A DNA stretch of 8,059 bases from an uncultured Anaerococcus sp. (lineage in GTDB: Bacteria > Bacillota > Clostridia > Tissierellales > Peptoniphilaceae), in NCBI GenBank assembly GCA_900550345.1, contig URRX01000061.1, positions 1 to 8,059 of the forward strand, given 5' to 3'. How positions within the stretch are numbered: the first letter of the stretch is position 1; each line of letters begins with the position of its first letter. A model generated the notes under the pieces. That model did not search any database. It was not told the origin of the DNA and worked only from the letters and a program-made list of their open reading frames with translations. Positions 1 to 6,215 of this stretch are shown here, one piece after another. The translations under genes were made by a program, and so were the position numbers.

Positions 1-5
1 TATTT

Positions 6-20
6 GCGCCTTATAGGCGC
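6..20. repeat. Short GC-rich hairpin at window edge
   Basis: GCGCC and GGCGC form a perfect 5-bp stem around the loop TTATA. It lies next to a second hairpin (26-50), and together the two make an island much richer in GC than the surrounding DNA. TTTGC at 3-7 and GCAAA at 24-28 could form a competing outer pairing. There is no U-tract directly after it on either strand, so it is not a typical terminator. It could be part of a bidirectional terminator region or the hairpin end of an element lying outside the window. Confidence 0.5.
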
Positions 21-25
21 TGTGC

Positions 26-50
26 AAACTACCAGCTAAGCTGGTAGTTT
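26..50. terminator. Likely bidirectional terminator downstream of thiC
   Basis: AAACTACCAGC and GCTGGTAGTTT are perfect 11-bp arms around a TAA loop. On the + strand the stem is followed by TTTTGATTTTATAATTTTAT, a good U-rich tail for a gene converging from outside the window. On the minus strand it begins a few bases after the thiC stop codon, but only three U follow the stem, so termination of thiC here would be weaker. The perfect symmetry would also suit the structured end of a mobile element; see findings. Confidence 0.6.
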
Positions 51-55
51 TGATT

Positions 56-1351
56 TTATAATTTTATATCTTTTCCTTCAAGAATTAAATTCATATTTCT
101 TGCTGAGCACATTGCCCCACACATGGTGCAAGTTTCCTCTTCTTCTGGATTTGAAGATGCTCTGTACTCTCTACATTTTTCAGGATCAATTGCAAGTTCA
201 AACATTCCTTCCCAATCAAGTTTTTGTCTTCTCTTACTCATTTCAAGATCCCACTTTCTTGCATCTTTTAATTTTGCAATATCTCCCGCATGAGCTGCAA
301 TTTTTGCTGCAACAATTCCTTCTTTTACATCATTCACATCTGGAAGTTTTAAATGTTCTGCTGGAGTTACATAACAAAGAAAATCTGCTCCATGACTTGC
401 TGCGATTGCTCCTCCTATTGCACTTGTAATATGGTCATATCCTGGAGCAATATCACAAACCAAAGGTCCCAAAACATAAAATGGCGCATTGTGGCACAAT
501 TTTTTTTCAAGTTTCATATTCATTTCAATATCATTTATTGGAACATGACCTGGTCCTTCAATTATTACTTGAACATCTTTTTCCCACGCTCTTTTTGTAA
601 GCTCTCCAAGAGTAATTAATTCTGCAATTTGAGCAGGATCAGTTGCATCGTGAATTCCACCTGGTCTTAAAGAATCTCCAAGTGATAAAGTAACATCATA
701 TTCTCTTAAAATATCTAAAAGTTTATCATAATATTCATAGAATGGATTTTCCCTATCATTCATTTTCATCCAACCAAATAAAAGTGATCCACCTCTTGAT
801 ACAATTTCATTTACCCTTCTATTTCTCATAAAAATTTCTGCATTTGCCCTATTAATTCCGCAATGAATTGTGACAAAATCAACTCCATTTTCAGCATGAT
901 TTCTAACAACATCCAAAAATTCATGAGCTTTTATAAAACTTAATCCCTTATCCAAAAATCCAACAGCATCATACATAGGAACAGTTCCAATCATTGCAGT
1001 AGATTTTTCAATCAATCTTTTTCTAAATTCTTGAGTTTTACCATAGTTTGATAAATCCATAATTGATTCAGCACCCATTTTAAGTGCCATATCAACTTTT
1101 TGCATTTCAAGATCAAGATCGTTTAAGTCTTTTGAAATTCCCAAATTTACATTAATTTTTGTTTTTAATCCTGTACCAATTCCTTCTGGGGAAATAGAAT
1201 TGTGATTTTTGTTTCTAGGAATTACAATTTCACCTTTGGCAATTTTTTCTAAAAGAAATTCTTCACTAACGTTTTCTTTTTTCGCAACAATTTTCATCTC
1301 TTCTGTTACAAAACCATGTTTTGCAGCTTCCATTTGTGTCTTATATTTCAT
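56..1351 (-). CDS. thiC: Phosphomethylpyrimidine synthase ThiC
   Basis: ThiC converts 5-aminoimidazole ribotide into 4-amino-5-hydroxymethyl-2-methylpyrimidine phosphate, the pyrimidine half of thiamine, by a cytoplasmic radical-SAM reaction. The 431-residue protein is the short form without the N-terminal extension of proteobacterial ThiC (about 630 residues). It shows family blocks in order: GTVPMYDA (122-129), TIHCGINRANAEIF (161-174), VSRGGS (184-189), SLGDSLRPGGIHDATDPAQ (223-241), IIEGPGHVPINDI (263-275) and DIAPGYDHITSAIGGA (300-315). The cluster cysteines are C408, C411 and C415. Their spacing is C-x2-C-x3-C, one residue tighter than the C-x2-C-x4-C usual in long ThiC. The start is the ATG 12 nt after AGGAGG. 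A TPP riboswitch lies directly upstream, which independently supports the assignment. No other thiamine gene is visible nearby, so thiC stands alone here. Confidence 0.97.
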   Translation of the reverse strand: MKYKTQMEAAKHGFVTEEMKIVAKKENVSEEFLLEKIAKGEIVIPRNKNHNSISPEGIGTGLKTKINVNLGISKDLNDLDLEMQKVDMALKMGAESIMDLSNYGKTQEFRKRLIEKSTAMIGTVPMYDAVGFLDKGLSFIKAHEFLDVVRNHAENGVDFVTIHCGINRANAEIFMRNRRVNEIVSRGGSLLFGWMKMNDRENPFYEYYDKLLDILREYDVTLSLGDSLRPGGIHDATDPAQIAELITLGELTKRAWEKDVQVIIEGPGHVPINDIEMNMKLEKKLCHNAPFYVLGPLVCDIAPGYDHITSAIGGAIAASHGADFLCYVTPAEHLKLPDVNDVKEGIVAAKIAAHAGDIAKLKDARKWDLEMSKRRQKLDWEGMFELAIDPEKCREYRASSNPEEEETCTMCGAMCSARNMNLILEGKDIKL

Positions 1352-1356
1352 AAATT

Positions 1357-1386
1357 AAAAAAACCTCCTAAAATTACTTATAGGAG
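1357..1386 (-). terminator. TPP riboswitch expression platform: hairpin overlapping the thiC SD
   Basis: Reading the minus strand, CTCCTA and TAGGAG pair around an inner U-U mismatch and two A-U pairs closed by a GUAA loop. Seven U follow one base after the stem. This resembles an intrinsic terminator, but the 3' arm is also the thiC Shine-Dalgarno AGGAGG (1364-1369). When formed, the hairpin could therefore stop transcription, hide the ribosome site, or do both. The 12-nt gap from SD to ATG is long because it contains the U-tract. Confidence 0.75.
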
Positions 1387-1400
1387 AATAAATATGCTTC

Positions 1401-1475
1401 ATCCCTTGCAGGCATTATCCTGTCCGGTTTGATGGTCGAAGTCGAACTTCCTCTCAGCACATAGCTCCCATAGAT
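1401..1475 (-). promoter_or_regulatory. TPP riboswitch (THI element) aptamer
   Basis: On the minus strand the leader contains the THI-box hallmarks in order: GGGAGC, the pyrimidine-sensing loop GUGCUGAGAGG, an accessory stem GAAGU/ACUUC (1438-1450) of the P3a kind, GACCAUC closing P2 against AUGG, and CAGGAUAAUGCCUGCAAGGGA, with the conserved GGAUAAUGCC and a CAGG/CCUG P5 helix. P1 looks short (AUCU with GGAU). Family knowledge predicts that thiamine pyrophosphate binding turns off thiC. The platform is the hairpin at 1357-1386. Confidence 0.95.
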
Positions 1476-1493
1476 CATTAATTTACAATTATC

Positions 1494-1522
1494 ATTATAG
1501 TAGAAAAAAGAAATTAAGTAAA
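1494..1522 (-). promoter_or_regulatory. Sigma-70-type promoter for the TPP leader and thiC
   Basis: A perfect -10 TATAAT (1494-1499) is preceded at 17 bp by TTTACT (1517-1522), matching four of six -35 consensus bases. Transcription would start near 1487, about 12 nt before the aptamer. The same TTTACT -35 occurs before both symporter genes. Confidence 0.75.
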
Positions 1523-1541
1523 ATAAAGCTTAAATTTTCAC

Positions 1542-1573
1542 AAAAAAATAGAGTCATAAAAATATGACCCTAT
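1542..1573 (-). terminator. Intrinsic terminator of the ldh-small membrane protein operon
   Basis: On the minus strand AUAGGGUCAU pairs over 10 bp (one G-U) with AUGACUCUAU around an AUUUUU loop, followed by a run of U. The stop codon of the small gene (TAG, 1570-1572) lies inside the 5' arm, so the gene runs right into its terminator. This separates the operon from the thiC promoter. Confidence 0.88.
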
Positions 1574-1902
1574 CTATTTAAATAATTTTCTAAATTTTTA
1601 ATAGCTTTTTTAATATTTTCAGCTTTAAATCCCTTATTTTCATTTCCAATAAGAATTTTTATATCATTTTCATCCATTTTGCAAACATGAGATAAGTCTT
1701 TTAAACTTAAATTAGAATTTTTAGCTAAACTTTTGAACTTATCTATACTTTTATAAAAAGATTTTTCATAAATTGCCTTAGAAATATTAGATAAAAATAA
1801 CCCAAAAAGTCCCGCATAAATATTTGTAGTTTTATATAGAAAAAAACAAATAATTATATCACAAACTCCGTAAAGAAAATACTTATAATATAATTTATTC
1901 AC
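1570..1902 (-). CDS. Small membrane protein with HTH-like C-terminal tail, unknown function
   Basis: I do not recognise this 110-residue protein. Two hydrophobic segments (about residues 6-23 and 27-46) form a likely membrane hairpin. Both ends are rich in Lys/Arg, which suggests both face the cytoplasm. Residues 54-107 are soluble and mostly helical, with a pattern (SLAKNSNLSLKDLSHVCKM, then a second helix and a KNLENYL end) faintly resembling an Xre/Cro helix-turn-helix; this resemblance is inference. I chose the GTG at 1900-1902, not an ATG farther upstream inside ldh, because AGAGG sits 6 nt before it and it overlaps the ldh stop by only 8 nt (GTGAATAA). That layout suggests translational coupling to ldh. 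The stop lies within the shared terminator. The isoleucine- and lysine-rich composition fits the host genome. Confidence 0.72.
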   Translation of the reverse strand: MNKLYYKYFLYGVCDIIICFFLYKTTNIYAGLFGLFLSNISKAIYEKSFYKSIDKFKSLAKNSNLSLKDLSHVCKMDENDIKILIGNENKGFKAENIKKAIKNLENYLNR

Positions 1903-2851
1903 CCAAAACCTCTTGAGCAAGTTTATAATTTTCTTCAAGATATTTACATGATTTATCAAACATTTCTTGTTCTTTTCCTGAAATTTCCATCTCAAGTATT
2001 TTCTCACATCCATTTGCTCCAATTACTGTAGGAACGCCTGTATATAAGCCATTATTATTATATTCACCATCAAGATAAGCTGATGCCATTATTATTCTTT
2101 TTTCATCTAATAAGATTGCTCTTGTAAAATCAAGCAGACAATTTGCAATTCCAAAATGAGTTGCACCCTTGCCTTTAATAATTTTAAATGCCTTATCCCT
2201 TATTTTTTCAAGAACATCGTCTTTGAATTTCTCTTCATCACCAACATTATTTAAAAATTTATCTATTGAAATTCCTTTTATCCTTGCATTTGACCAAAGG
2301 GCAACAGAAGAATTTCCATGTTCTCCTAAAACATATGCCTCAACATCTTTTGGATTACAAGAAACTTCTTGAGCTAAATATTGGATAAATCTTGCTGTAT
2401 CCAAATTTGTTCCACTACCAACTATTTTATTATGATCTAGTCCTGATACTTCTTGAACAACTCTTGAAATTACATCAACAGGATTTGTAGCAAGTAAAAT
2501 TATTCCATCATAGCCATTTTCCATAACTTTTGGAATTGTATCCAAAACCATTCTTGTTGCAATTTTTATATCATCAAGTCTATTTGTAAGATTTTTTTGG
2601 CTATTTCCATAACATAAAACAATTAAATCTGCATCTTTACAATCTTCATAAGATCCTTCTTTAACCAAGGTAGGACATTCAGTTTTACAACTTGCATCCA
2701 TTAAATCATTTACATCAGCTATTGATTTATCCTCATCAATATCAATTATTGAAAGTTTTGTTGCAAGTCCTGAATTAACCAAAGCATAAGCATATGATGA
2801 CCCAACAAAACCACTACCAATTAAAACAACATTTCTTCCTAACTTATTCAT
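1895..2851 (-). CDS. ldh: L-lactate dehydrogenase (NAD-dependent)
   Basis: This cytoplasmic enzyme reduces pyruvate to L-lactate, regenerating NAD+ in fermentation. The 318-residue length is normal. Visible features are the Rossmann motif GSGFVG (12-17), the NADH-binding acidic residue in IIDID (35-39), the active-site loop NSQKNLTNRLDD with Q85 at the position that separates LDH (Gln) from malate dehydrogenase (Arg) and catalytic R91, LATNPVD (120-126), the D151/R154 pair in LDTAR, catalytic H178 in GEHG, and T231 in KGATHFGIA. Start choice: GGAGG lies 5 nt before the ATG at 2849-2851, so the in-frame ATG 27 nt upstream is rejected. The residues corresponding to the fructose-bisphosphate site appear changed (I156, E171). 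GEHGN in place of the common GEHGD also occurs in L-2-hydroxyisocaproate dehydrogenases, a less likely alternative. It has its own promoter and is followed by an overlapping small gene. Confidence 0.93.
   Translation of the reverse strand: MNKLGRNVVLIGSGFVGSSYAYALVNSGLATKLSIIDIDEDKSIADVNDLMDASCKTECPTLVKEGSYEDCKDADLIVLCYGNSQKNLTNRLDDIKIATRMVLDTIPKVMENGYDGIILLATNPVDVISRVVQEVSGLDHNKIVGSGTNLDTARFIQYLAQEVSCNPKDVEAYVLGEHGNSSVALWSNARIKGISIDKFLNNVGDEEKFKDDVLEKIRDKAFKIIKGKGATHFGIANCLLDFTRAILLDEKRIIMASAYLDGEYNNNGLYTGVPTVIGANGCEKILEMEISGKEQEMFDKSCKYLEENYKLAQEVLGE
1909..1913 (-). promoter_or_regulatory. Ribosome binding site deciding the GTG start of the small gene
   Basis: AGAGG on the minus strand lies 6 nt before GTG (1900-1902), within the last codons of ldh. 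It is the best SD near this reading frame and is the reason for the 110-residue model instead of a 150-residue one starting deep inside ldh. Confidence 0.7.
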
Positions 2852-2882
2852 AAAATCCTCCAATATATTTATTTGCATACTT

Positions 2883-2910
2883 ATTATACTTTTATTGATA
2901 AAAATTTAAA
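2883..2910 (-). promoter_or_regulatory. Promoter of ldh
   Basis: A perfect TATAAT (2883-2888) lies 27 bp before the ldh SD, with a weak TTTAAA -35 (2905-2910) at 16 bp. The -35 lies in a palindromic AAATTTAAATTT stretch (2902-2913). I see no clear Rex-type or catabolite-repression operator. Confidence 0.6.
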
Positions 2911-2919
2911 TTTTTAAAC

Positions 2920-2949
2920 AAAAAAACTGTTACAAATATTTTGTAACAG
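2920..2949 (-). terminator. Intrinsic terminator of the 2958-4370 symporter gene
   Basis: CTGTTACAAA and TTTGTAACAG pair perfectly over 10 bp around a 3-nt loop. On the minus strand seven U follow directly. It begins 8 nt after the symporter stop codon and isolates the gene from the ldh promoter. Confidence 0.93.
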
Positions 2950-2957
2950 CTTTCCTT

Positions 2958-4370
2958 TTACATTTTAAAATTATTATAATCTCCTTGGTCAGTATAAAGA
3001 CTATTATTTTCTCTATCCCAAACAGGTTTTTTCCCTGCTTGTTTTTGATTTTCGTAATCATCTAAAACAACTTTTACAGACTTAAATAAAAACATAAGAG
3101 TGATTACATTAATAAATACCAAAATACCAACAAAAACATCTATCAATCCCCATACAATATCAAGAGACATTTTTGTAGAAACAATAAACATTATTGCTGC
3201 AAAAATTCTATAAATCCAAAGTGGGATTTTGTACTTTTCTTTAAAAATATGAATTATATTTGCTTCACCATAAAATAAATCTGCAATTAAAGTTGTAAAT
3301 CCAAAAAATGCCATAGATAAAGCAACTACCCATCTTCCTATATAACCAATTTGTGCAGAAAAAGCATCTTGAACAAGATTTATTCCATCAGAACCGTTTC
3401 CTAAAACTCCAGTTAATAAAATAGCAAAGGCAGTTAATGAACAAATTATACAAGTTGTTACAAATGTACCAAACATACCTAAAAATCCTTGTTCAGCTGG
3501 ATGATCGACATCTGCTGATGAATGCATGATTCCTGCAATACCATTTCCAGCATCATTTGAAAATAATCCTCTTGCTACACCATTTCTAAAAGCATCCATT
3601 ATACTATGACCTATAATTCCACCAACAGCTGCTTGAGCGCTAAAAGCAGATTTAAAAATCATTACTATAACTGAAGGAAGTTTTGTAATATTGGTAATTA
3701 TAATAACAAAAACTATTAATACATAAAATGCAGCCATTAATGGTACCAAATATCCAGTAACTTTTGTAAGTCTTTTTACACCACCAATTGTAATAATTCC
3801 TGCAAGAATAGTAACGACAACTCCTACTATAATAGGATTAAATTCAATAACGCCTTGAAATCCCTTAGCAATTGAATTTGTTTGCATAAAAGCAATACAA
3901 AGTCCAACTCCAATTATGTACAAAAATGCAGTTATTACACCTAAAACTTTTTTTCCTAAACCATTTCTAATATAGTAAGCTGGACCTCCTCTATAAGTAC
4001 CATCGGATAATTTTACTCTATAAACTTGACCCAAAACAGTTTCTGCAAATGTTATAACCATTCCTAAAATTGAAGTAACCCACATCCAAAAAACTGCCCC
4101 AGGTCCACCTGCAACAATTGCTGATGCAACTCCAACAAGAGATCCTGTTCCAACTTGTCCACCAACAGCAGCCGCCAAGGCCCCAAATCCTGAAACATTA
4201 TCATCACTTTTTAAATTCTTTTTTAAAACATCCTTTATATCTTTGGCATATTTTATTTGAGGAAAACCTAATCTTAAAGTATAAAATAAACCTACCCCTA
4301 ATAAAACATAACCTATTATATTGCTCCATAAAAAATCAGCAATACCAATTATGTTATCTAATAAAAACAT
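2958..4370 (-). CDS. Sodium:amino acid (alanine/glycine-type) symporter, AGCS family
   Basis: This is an inner-membrane carrier that imports small neutral amino acids, typically alanine or glycine, with Na+. The 470 residues contain about ten to eleven hydrophobic segments. The PROSITE-type AGCS signature GGPGAVFWMWVTSILG (88-103) matches fully. Other family blocks are GQVGTGSLVGVASAI (71-85), GGPAYYIRNGLG (128-139) and RGLFSNDAGNGIAG (267-280). The core reads TGSLVG where many relatives have TGNIAG, and SNDAGNG where the other symporter in this window has SNEAGIG, so the two belong to different subfamilies and may differ in substrate. GAGAGG lies 4 nt before the ATG. The gene is monocistronic, with its own TATAAT promoter and terminator. 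The leader contains a 10-bp direct repeat (4385-4435). The exact substrate cannot be read from sequence. Confidence 0.92.
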   Translation of the reverse strand: MFLLDNIIGIADFLWSNIIGYVLLGVGLFYTLRLGFPQIKYAKDIKDVLKKNLKSDDNVSGFGALAAAVGGQVGTGSLVGVASAIVAGGPGAVFWMWVTSILGMVITFAETVLGQVYRVKLSDGTYRGGPAYYIRNGLGKKVLGVITAFLYIIGVGLCIAFMQTNSIAKGFQGVIEFNPIIVGVVVTILAGIITIGGVKRLTKVTGYLVPLMAAFYVLIVFVIIITNITKLPSVIVMIFKSAFSAQAAVGGIIGHSIMDAFRNGVARGLFSNDAGNGIAGIMHSSADVDHPAEQGFLGMFGTFVTTCIICSLTAFAILLTGVLGNGSDGINLVQDAFSAQIGYIGRWVVALSMAFFGFTTLIADLFYGEANIIHIFKEKYKIPLWIYRIFAAIMFIVSTKMSLDIVWGLIDVFVGILVFINVITLMFLFKSVKVVLDDYENQKQAGKKPVWDRENNSLYTDQGDYNNFKM

Positions 4371-4384
4371 AAATCCTCTCTTTC

Positions 4385-4435
4385 TGACAAATATCTATTT
4401 TTGTGTCTTTACATCACTTTTTAAATGACAAATAT
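4385..4435 (-). repeat. Direct repeat ATATTTGTCA x2 in the symporter leader
   Basis: The identical 10-mer ATATTTGTCA (minus strand) occurs at 4426-4435 and 4385-4394, 41 bp apart, close to four helical turns. The first copy begins 2 bp downstream of the -10 hexamer, over the likely transcription start. The second ends just before the SD. The arrangement suits paired protein sites on one DNA face, but A/T-rich chance repetition is possible. The 4371-4503 gap holds nothing else beyond the promoter and RBS. Confidence 0.5.
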
Positions 4436-4437
4436 TG

Positions 4438-4465
4438 ATTATACTCGTGTTTTTAAAAAAGTAAA
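4438..4465 (-). promoter_or_regulatory. Promoter of the 2958-4370 symporter gene
   Basis: TATAAT (4438-4443) with TTTACT (4460-4465) at 16 bp. The predicted leader is about 60 nt. No known riboswitch hallmark was seen in it. Confidence 0.65.
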
Positions 4466-4503
4466 ATTTTTTAGTTAATTTTTTATCATTAAAATATAAG
4501 AAT

Positions 4504-4563
4504 AAAAAAAAGAAAGCAAAATGTTTTCTTTTAAAGATTTTAAAATAAACACATGCTTTCTTT
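4504..4563 (-). terminator. Long intrinsic terminator of the lysine-transporter gene
   Basis: On the minus strand AAAGAAAGCA pairs over 10 bp with TGCTTTCTTT. The inner part continues with GUGUUU/AAACAU and UUUU/AAAA around an AAAAUCUUU loop, giving an interrupted hairpin of roughly 20 bp followed by a U-rich tail. It starts 4 nt after the stop codon. Confidence 0.88.
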
Positions 4564-4566
4564 AAT

Positions 4567-6159
4567 TTATTTGTTTTTATTTTTTAATACTATCATGAAT
4601 ATGAAAATCACAATTACACCAAAAATTAATGATATAAGGGCAGACTTAGTTAATCCTGCAATTATAAATGAAAATGTTGATATAATTGCAACTGTTATTC
4701 CATATGGAAGCTGGGTTCTTACATGATCAACATGGACACATCCAGCCCCCGCCGATGACATTATTGTTGTATCAGATATTGGAGAAATATGGTCTCCACA
4801 AACTGCACCTGAAAGGCAAGCTGAAATTCCTATAAAAAATATTGGATCAGTTGGATTAAACATTGAAGCCACAATAGGAATTAAAATTCCAAATGTTCCC
4901 CAACTTGTTCCTGTTGCAAAAGCAAGTAATATTGCTACTACAAAAATAACAGCTGGTAAAAATGTATTTAATCCTTTAGCAGCGTTTGCCATAAGATTTC
5001 CAACAAATTTTGTTGATCCCAATAAATCATTAGAAATATTTTTAAGACTTGTTGCCATTGTTAAAATCAAAATTGCTGGTACCATTGACTGAAATCCTTC
5101 AGGTATTGCATCCATTGATTTTTCAAAAGAAATTACTCCACGTCCAACAAAATAAATAATTGTAAGTATTAATGTTGCAATAGCTCCCATTGGTAGGGCA
5201 ACTGTAGAGTCAGTATTTGCAAAAGAATTTACAAAATCCATATAAAATTCACTAGATTTATCAAAAAATCCACCAATATGAATAAGTGAAACAACAGAAA
5301 TAATAATTAAAGCTAAAATCGGTAATACCAAATCTCTAACTTTTCCATCTGGATGTCCATCTTCTGCACTAACTTTAGATTTAGCAATATTTCCTAAATC
5401 GCCATCATTCATTGCTTTATCTTCAAATTCTTTCATTGGACCATAATCATTTCCAAATAAAATAAGTGAAACTACAAAAAATAATGTTAATAGCGAATAA
5501 AAATTATAAGGAATAGCTTTTATAAATAATTCTATACCAGAAAGGCCAGTTCCTTGAGCATAACCTGAAACTGCAGCTGCCCATGATGAAATTGGTGCTA
5601 TCATACAAATTGGTGCAGCAGTTGCATCTATAAGATATGCAAGCTTTGCCCTTGAAATTCTGTGTGAATCTGTAATTGGTTTCATAACTGATCCAGAAGT
5701 AAGACAATTGAAATAATCATCAATGAAAAGCATAATACACAAACAATATGTTGCCAGTTGTGATCCCTTTCTTGATTTTATTCTCTTATCTGCCCATTCA
5801 CCAAAGGCTCTTGATCCTCCAGAATGATTTATTAAAACTACCATTATTCCCAAAACTATAAGGAAAATAAAAATTCCTGAAGTTTGCGAAATAGAATTTG
5901 TTAGACCTTTAACAACAATATTATCCAATACTTTTGCAAAAGATCTTTTTGATGCGAGTATAGCACCTATTACAATCCCTAAAAATAGTGAAGAGTAAAC
6001 TTCCTTTGTTATTAAAGCCATTACTATGGCGACAACTGGTGGAAGTAAGGCCCATATACTAGCATATGTTTCAATACCACTCATAACGATGTATATTGAA
6101 ACTAATATTGGTACTAAAGAAATTACCAAAATCGATGGTAATTTTCTTTTTTCGTTCAT
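4567..6159 (-). CDS. lysW: NhaC-superfamily transporter, probable lysine importer LysW
   Basis: By sequence this is a 530-residue inner-membrane protein of the NhaC (Na+/H+ antiporter, ion transporter superfamily) type with about a dozen hydrophobic segments. Conserved blocks are FIDDYFNCLTSGSVMKPITD (145-164), ATAAPICMIAPISSWA (179-194), LAFATGTSWGTFGILIPI (412-429) and GAVCGDHISPISDTTIMSS (451-469). Automated annotation would probably say Na+/H+ antiporter. The leader, however, is a clear lysine riboswitch with an OFF-type terminator. Comparative genomics of lysine regulons names such lysine-riboswitch-controlled NhaC members LysW and predicts lysine uptake. I therefore infer lysine import, driven by Na+ or protons. 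GAGAGGAG lies 7 nt before the ATG. The gene is monocistronic, between its riboswitch and a strong terminator. The family is certain; the substrate rests on regulation. Confidence 0.85.
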   Translation of the reverse strand: MNEKRKLPSILVISLVPILVSIYIVMSGIETYASIWALLPPVVAIVMALITKEVYSSLFLGIVIGAILASKRSFAKVLDNIVVKGLTNSISQTSGIFIFLIVLGIMVVLINHSGGSRAFGEWADKRIKSRKGSQLATYCLCIMLFIDDYFNCLTSGSVMKPITDSHRISRAKLAYLIDATAAPICMIAPISSWAAAVSGYAQGTGLSGIELFIKAIPYNFYSLLTLFFVVSLILFGNDYGPMKEFEDKAMNDGDLGNIAKSKVSAEDGHPDGKVRDLVLPILALIIISVVSLIHIGGFFDKSSEFYMDFVNSFANTDSTVALPMGAIATLILTIIYFVGRGVISFEKSMDAIPEGFQSMVPAILILTMATSLKNISNDLLGSTKFVGNLMANAAKGLNTFLPAVIFVVAILLAFATGTSWGTFGILIPIVASMFNPTDPIFFIGISACLSGAVCGDHISPISDTTIMSSAGAGCVHVDHVRTQLPYGITVAIISTFSFIIAGLTKSALISLIFGVIVIFIFMIVLKNKNK

Positions 6160-6187
6160 TTTTTAACTCCTCTCAAAAATTTTTTAC

Positions 6188-6215
6188 AAAAAAAGCCATG
6201 ACATATGCCATGACT
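6188..6215 (-). terminator. Lysine-riboswitch-controlled terminator
   Basis: AGUCAUGGCAU pairs with AUGUCAUGGCU (11 positions with G-U wobbles, so the true loop must open a few central pairs), followed by seven U ending at 6188. It lies 13 nt upstream of the lysW SD. Its 5' arm is also half of the alternative antiterminator (see 6206-6261). Confidence 0.9.

Noticed and set aside
100..619. Two + strand open frames of 109 and 88 codons opposite thiC
   Set aside because: They lie antisense to a confidently identified gene, have low-complexity Leu/Ser/Phe-rich translations and resemble no protein.
1438..1450. Extra hairpin within the TPP aptamer as a novel insertion
   Set aside because: A variable accessory stem (P3a) at this position is common in Firmicutes TPP riboswitches.
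1903..2022. Longer 150-codon version of the small gene starting inside ldh
   Set aside because: The extra 40 residues are an out-of-frame shadow of the ldh C-terminal region; a proper SD and the stop/start overlap support the GTG at 1902.
2169..2372. + strand open frame opposite ldh
   Set aside because: Antisense shadow of conserved LDH coding sequence, with no promoter or plausible product.
2852..2878. Nine-residue N-terminal extension of ldh to an upstream in-frame ATG
   Set aside because: The GGAGG 5 nt before the ATG at 2849-2851 and the normal LDH N-terminus (KLGRNVVLIGSG) fix the shorter start; the longer one would place the SD inside the coding region.
2889..2920. Possible Rex operator before ldh
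   Set aside because: Only a TTGTT half-site and an AAATTTAAATTT palindrome are present; the partner half-site AACAA at the proper spacing is missing.
4118..4372. + strand open frame opposite the start of a symporter gene
   Set aside because: Antisense shadow; Gln/Leu/His-rich low-complexity translation caused by the codon use of the real gene.
4371..4503. Glycine riboswitch or T-box before an amino acid symporter
   Set aside because: The leader is only about 60 nt and A/T-rich, with no glycine aptamer core, T-box sequence or terminator/antiterminator pair.
5504..5707. Minus-strand 67-codon frame within lysW
   Set aside because: Out-of-frame shadow of the conserved FIDDYFNCLTSG region of the transporter.
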